From Cunninghamella blakesleeana (lineage: Eukaryota; Mucoromycota; Mucoromycetes; Mucorales; Cunninghamellaceae): DNA of 64,000 bases. Position 1 is the stretch's first letter. Every line of letters begins with the position of its first letter. Positions 60,801-64,000 of the stretch are shown piece by piece. Under the pieces are notes generated by a model that saw only the letters and a list, made by a program, of their open reading frames with translations, did not search any database and had not been told where the DNA came from. Where the stretch lies: positions 496,001 to 560,000 of the forward strand of contig JAFCIZ010000006.1 in assembly GCA_017871115.1 (NCBI GenBank), in the 5' to 3' direction. A program made the position numbers and the translations under genes.

Positions 60801-60977
60801 ACGTTTGTGGGTCATAAAAAATTAAAAAAGACTGGTGGGGCTATGGAAATTGATCGCTTAAGACAAGAAAAGGATAAGGAATTATTACAGAAAATGTATC
60901 AACAAAAATCTGCTTCTTCCTCTACTCCTCCTTCTACTGATACCATTCCTGAAGAAGAAGAAAATGGAGATGAATAA
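57683..60977 (+). CDS. BUD6: Actin-interacting polarity protein BUD6/AIP3
   Basis: Four exons: 57683-57775, 57917-58098, 58197-59527, 59698-60977, giving 961 residues. BUD6 promotes formin-driven actin cable assembly at growth sites. The N-terminal part (EIEQVVTRLLRTTKSLLEAL, FYLVSQSFEEAHI) matches the conserved fungal BUD6 N-terminus. A Ser/Gln/Pro-rich linker contains 13 consecutive prolines around 58815-58853, a potential profilin or SH3 site. The AIP3 region starts at ITLFLQMGQQTKKVSY and LSMLFIERFGYNAGQLDFPP. The last 430 residues are coiled coil (Leu/Glu/Lys heptads), with the actin/formin-binding core KARQYIEQGKEELL, CRPSEAQM and YIAKVKPIWKKTWEQELQ. The intron 59528-59697 is needed to link the two long frames; a read-through stop would otherwise end the protein at YSK. 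Confidence 0.92.
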
Positions 60978-61469
60978 ATAAATAAATAAATAAATAAATA
61001 AAAAATCTTTTATTATTATTATTATTATTATCATTATTATCATTATTATCATTATTATCATTATTACTATTACTATTATTACTATTACTATTATTATTAT
61101 TATTATTATTATTGTTATTGTTATCAATATATTAATTTATTTCCATTTTTACTTTTATTCTTATAACATCTGTATACATTACTTACTTCACTTATTTTTA
61201 TATTTATTCTTATTCTTACGTATCATTCTACACTTATTATTGTATTTTAAAATAAAAAATAAAAAAAATTAATTTGAATTTCATTTTTTTAAAAAATTCA
61301 AATGGCACTCTACAATATCTTTTTTTTTATAAAGTTTATCGGGAGCATAATTTTTATTTTTTCTTTTCCACTTTTCGGTTAATTTGTTATTATAATTATT
61401 ATAATTATAATTATAATTATTATTATTATTATTATTATTATTATTTTAATTTTATTACTTGAACCATTT
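60978..61469. other. Intergenic region with trinucleotide repeats
   Basis: 492 bp containing an AAT-family repeat zone right after the BUD6 stop and a second (AAT)n/(TTA)n zone at 61389-61445 just before the nuclease start. No gene is visible. Confidence 0.5.
61008..61126. repeat. Imperfect ATT/ATC/ACT trinucleotide repeat
   Basis: About 120 bp of ATT units regularly interrupted by ATC, then ACT, then ATT and GTT units, in the 3' flank of BUD6. The ordered interruptions indicate secondary duplication of blocks within the array. Confidence 0.85.
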
Positions 61470-63354
61470 ATGGGGATTCAAGGTTTAACTACATTGTTAA
61501 AACGGTATGCTCCACAATCACTAAATTTAACTCTGGCACATCACTACCGAAACAAAGTTTTAGCTATTGATGCCAGTTGTCATTTGAATAAATATATTTA
61601 TGGGGAAGATCGACATCCTTATAAACATATCTATGGATTTTATCAATTAGCGCGATTTTGTGATAAACATGCTATAATACCTCTTTTTGTTTTTGATGGA
61701 AAATATCGTCTTGCTGCAAAACAACAATGGGAAGGGAGAAGAAGAGAAAAAGCTCGTTATAAAATAGATCAATCGTTATTATTTGAAATGGCAAGATCCT
61801 CAAGACTGGATAATTGGTTAACGGTTTTACAATCCGATTATATATCAAAGAATCCAAATGCTATTCCTCTTCCAGTTGGACGTCGTATTTTGAAAAAACT
61901 AGACCATGTTCATGATATATATAAACGGCATTATAATATGGATGATGATGATGATGATGATAACTACATAGATGTTCTAATAAAAAAGAAGGCAGCAGCG
62001 ACAAAAAATAAAACTAAAAAGATTAATATGATGAAAAAAAAAAATGATCAAAATGACAATAATATTGATAAGGACTATCAATTACAACAAATCAAAGAGC
62101 AAAAAAAGTTAGAAAGAAAATTAGTAAAAATAGCAAAAGAGTTAGGTCAAACGTTGGATTACGTTCAAGATAAAGAAAAATATACAAAAACTGTACGCGC
62201 TTTATCAAGTAAGGAGTACCAATTAATGACAACTATGATTCAAGATAAAATTGAAAATATTAAAAATGATATTCATGAATTACAATATGATAATGATCAA
62301 ATGATCACTTCTTTAAGTAAGATATATATGTAAAGTGAAATTAAGAATATATACATTATTGCATTTTTTTTGTTCTATTTATCATATTATTTATTATTCA
62401 TTATTTATTATTTTTATATCTTTAGCAAAAAGGTCTGTTCGTATCACTCATGAATTAAGAGAAGAATGTAAAAATTTTTTATCGTCTTTGGGCTATGTAT
62501 GTTTTACCAGTGAACATCATGAAGCTGAAGCTTTATGCGCCAATTTAGTAAAAAATGGAAAAGCTGATGGTACGATATCCGAAGGTAATTTGATATACAT
62601 TCAAAAGTATATTACATAGATGAATAGTAACCCGTTAGTAACATTATATATATAAAATATTTAATAGATTTGGATACAATTGCCTTTGGTGATACATTAT
62701 TATTACGATATTTTTTTGCAAAAAAACGACCTATTTTACAAGTAGACCCTATCAAAGCAAGGCAACAATTAGAGTTAACAAAGGAGCAATTTTTAGATCT
62801 ATGTATATTATGTGGTACTGATTTCGGGCCAAAAATAAAAGGTGTTGGGCCTATCCGAGCTTTACAATTAATTCAAAAATATGGTTCTATAGAAAATATT
62901 CTTAGAGAACTTGATACTCAAAAATATATGCCAGAGCCAGGTTTTGATTTTAATAATATACGTAAGGTAATATTATTATAAGTGATATTAATGATATGTA
63001 AAAGCATAATTTAACATTGATATTACTATCATTATTTAAACTGAAATAAATCAATATATATATATGTTTATATTCTTTTTCTTTCCCTTTCTCTCTTTAT
63101 TTTTTAATATACATATATAGATATTTCAAGAATTACCAGCTATTCCAATGGATGAAAAAGCTTATATACCACCTTTAGTTGATCCAATTACTGTCAGTAA
63201 TTTATTAAATAAATATGAAATTGATCCAGCAGAAGCAAATGAGCAGCTTGAACTCATCCTTCATCAAGATGAATATCAGCATAATAGTGATATAAACACG
63301 AATACTGATTTTGGAAAGAATCCTTTCCAACCATCCTATCATCTATCTATTTAG
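61470..63354 (+). CDS. FEN1/XPG-family structure-specific nuclease
   Basis: Four exons: 61470-62316, 62426-62584, 62668-62966, 63121-63354, giving 512 residues. It starts with MGIQGLTTLLKRY, the N-terminus of the Rad2 superfamily. The active-site carboxylates are all present: Asp34, Asp76 (FVFDGK), Glu315 and Glu317 (HEAEALC), Asp336 and Asp338 (EDLDTIAFG), and Asp387 (CGTDFGPKIKGVGP, start of the helix-2turn-helix). Between the N and I blocks the short helical arch of FEN1 is replaced by about 200 charged residues, with an Asp run and a Lys-rich coiled stretch. No PCNA-binding motif is evident at the C-terminus (FGKNPFQPSYHLSI). It is neither a typical FEN1 (about 380 aa) nor XPG (over 1000 aa). 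A flap or junction nuclease of the nucleus or mitochondrion is inferred. Confidence 0.9.
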
Positions 63355-63550
63355 ATAGTTATATTTTTAATATCGTTATCCATTCTATTTTTTTTTTTTT
63401 AAAATTTTTTTTTTAGCATCCATTTCTCATCCTCTTATTTTAATTTTATTTTATAACATTTTATCCTTCAATCATATTATATATATACATATTTAATTCT
63501 ACAATTAAAACAACAATAATTATATCATATTATACTATTATATTATTTTA
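63355..63550. other. Short convergent spacer
   Basis: 196 bp between converging genes. AT-rich, with a T-run at 63389-63400. Nothing coding is visible. Confidence 0.5.
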
Positions 63551-64000
63551 TTAAAATGAAGGTATTTCGATGTCATCTGGAAATCCAAAAGCATAAGAAC
63601 TCCAACATAATGTAGATATATAGTCTTCTAATAATTTGACACCTCTATCATGACCAGCAGCACCGATAGCAACTTGAAAAGGTACTAAATGTTCTGCAGT
63701 TGGATGTGAACGGCGAAAAGAAGGATGTGAATCTAAACTTGCAGCTAACTGTTGACGCTCTTCACCCTACATATGGTAAGATCGAATAATTATGGTCAAT
63801 AAACCACTTTTTTCCCTTAAATATCATTATGGTCAACCCTTTTATTTAAAAAAAGAACTTACGTTAGATTCAACGGCAATTTTTTCCATACTTTTATCAA
63901 ATTCATATACATAGTCTGGAGATTTTTTGTGAAAACCACTGAAAGCATCACGTAAGTTATGTACAGCAGTACCACTTCCTATAATGAGTATATTTTGTTC
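63551..64000 (-). CDS. Extradiol ring-cleavage dioxygenase, LigB/DODA-type (3' part, runs off the window)
   Basis: Two exons are visible on the minus strand, 64000-63863 (continuing beyond the window) and 63766-63551, giving the last 117 residues. The visible part begins QNILIIGSGTAVHNLRDAFSG, the Gly-Ser-Gly-x-x-x-His-Asn block of class III extradiol dioxygenases. It continues with the conserved HPTAEHLVPFQVAIGAAG, whose His is a conserved catalytic residue, and ends in a C-terminal Tyr-x-Phe-type strand (SYAFGFPDDIEI). By family knowledge the enzyme opens catechol rings (for example of DOPA) with non-heme iron. The N-terminal iron ligands lie outside the window, so completeness cannot be judged. 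Confidence 0.88.

Overview
The window is nuclear DNA from a fungus, most likely an early-diverging Mucoromycota-type lineage. It is very AT-rich and carries 26 supportable protein genes. About 86 short GT-AG introns can be placed, most 70-120 bp, and the proteins often carry Asn-, Ser- or His-rich low-complexity linkers. I assembled the exon models by hand; every multi-exon coding sequence sums to a multiple of three without internal stops. No rRNA, tRNA, CRISPR or intact transposon was found. The species cannot be named from sequence alone.

Layout. 0.7-9.6 kb: a 6-phosphogluconate/hydroxyisobutyrate-type dehydrogenase, then the 18-exon catalytic subunit of DNA polymerase zeta (REV3). 10.5-16.9 kb: an Asn-rich orphan, then RIC8 (G-alpha exchange factor) divergent from acyl-protein thioesterase. 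18-24.6 kb: a small PPxY membrane protein, COA1, ISY1 divergent from the chalcone-isomerase-like AIM18, and proteasome beta-4. 25-30 kb: an accessory stretch with an intronless orphan, a 39-A run, one of two diverged direct repeats and a repeat island of unusual composition. 30-36.4 kb: long-chain acyl-CoA synthetase, cyanase and an FAHD1-like hydrolase. 37-41 kb: a regulator with three HMG boxes. 42.4-48.6 kb: a DUF2461 protein, an intronless XPB-like helicase, YAE1 and a Ser/Pro-rich orphan. 50-61 kb: a STE-group kinase, a C2H2 factor, SmD1 and BUD6. 61.5-64 kb: a FEN1/XPG-family nuclease and the 3' end of an extradiol (LigB/DODA-type) dioxygenase.

The genes are mostly housekeeping: DNA repair (REV3, XPB-like, FEN1-like), splicing (ISY1, SmD1), mitochondria (COA1, AIM18), lipid metabolism and depalmitoylation (acyl-CoA synthetase, thioesterase), and signalling or polarity (RIC8, kinase, BUD6). 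They do not form one pathway and there is no biosynthetic cluster.

The least ordinary items are the 25-29.4 kb accessory stretch with its related repeat at 20.2 kb, the XPB-like helicase without the XPB N-terminus, the triple-HMG protein, the three-PPxY membrane protein, and the micro-exons at the starts of ISY1 (ATG alone) and cyanase (6 bases).
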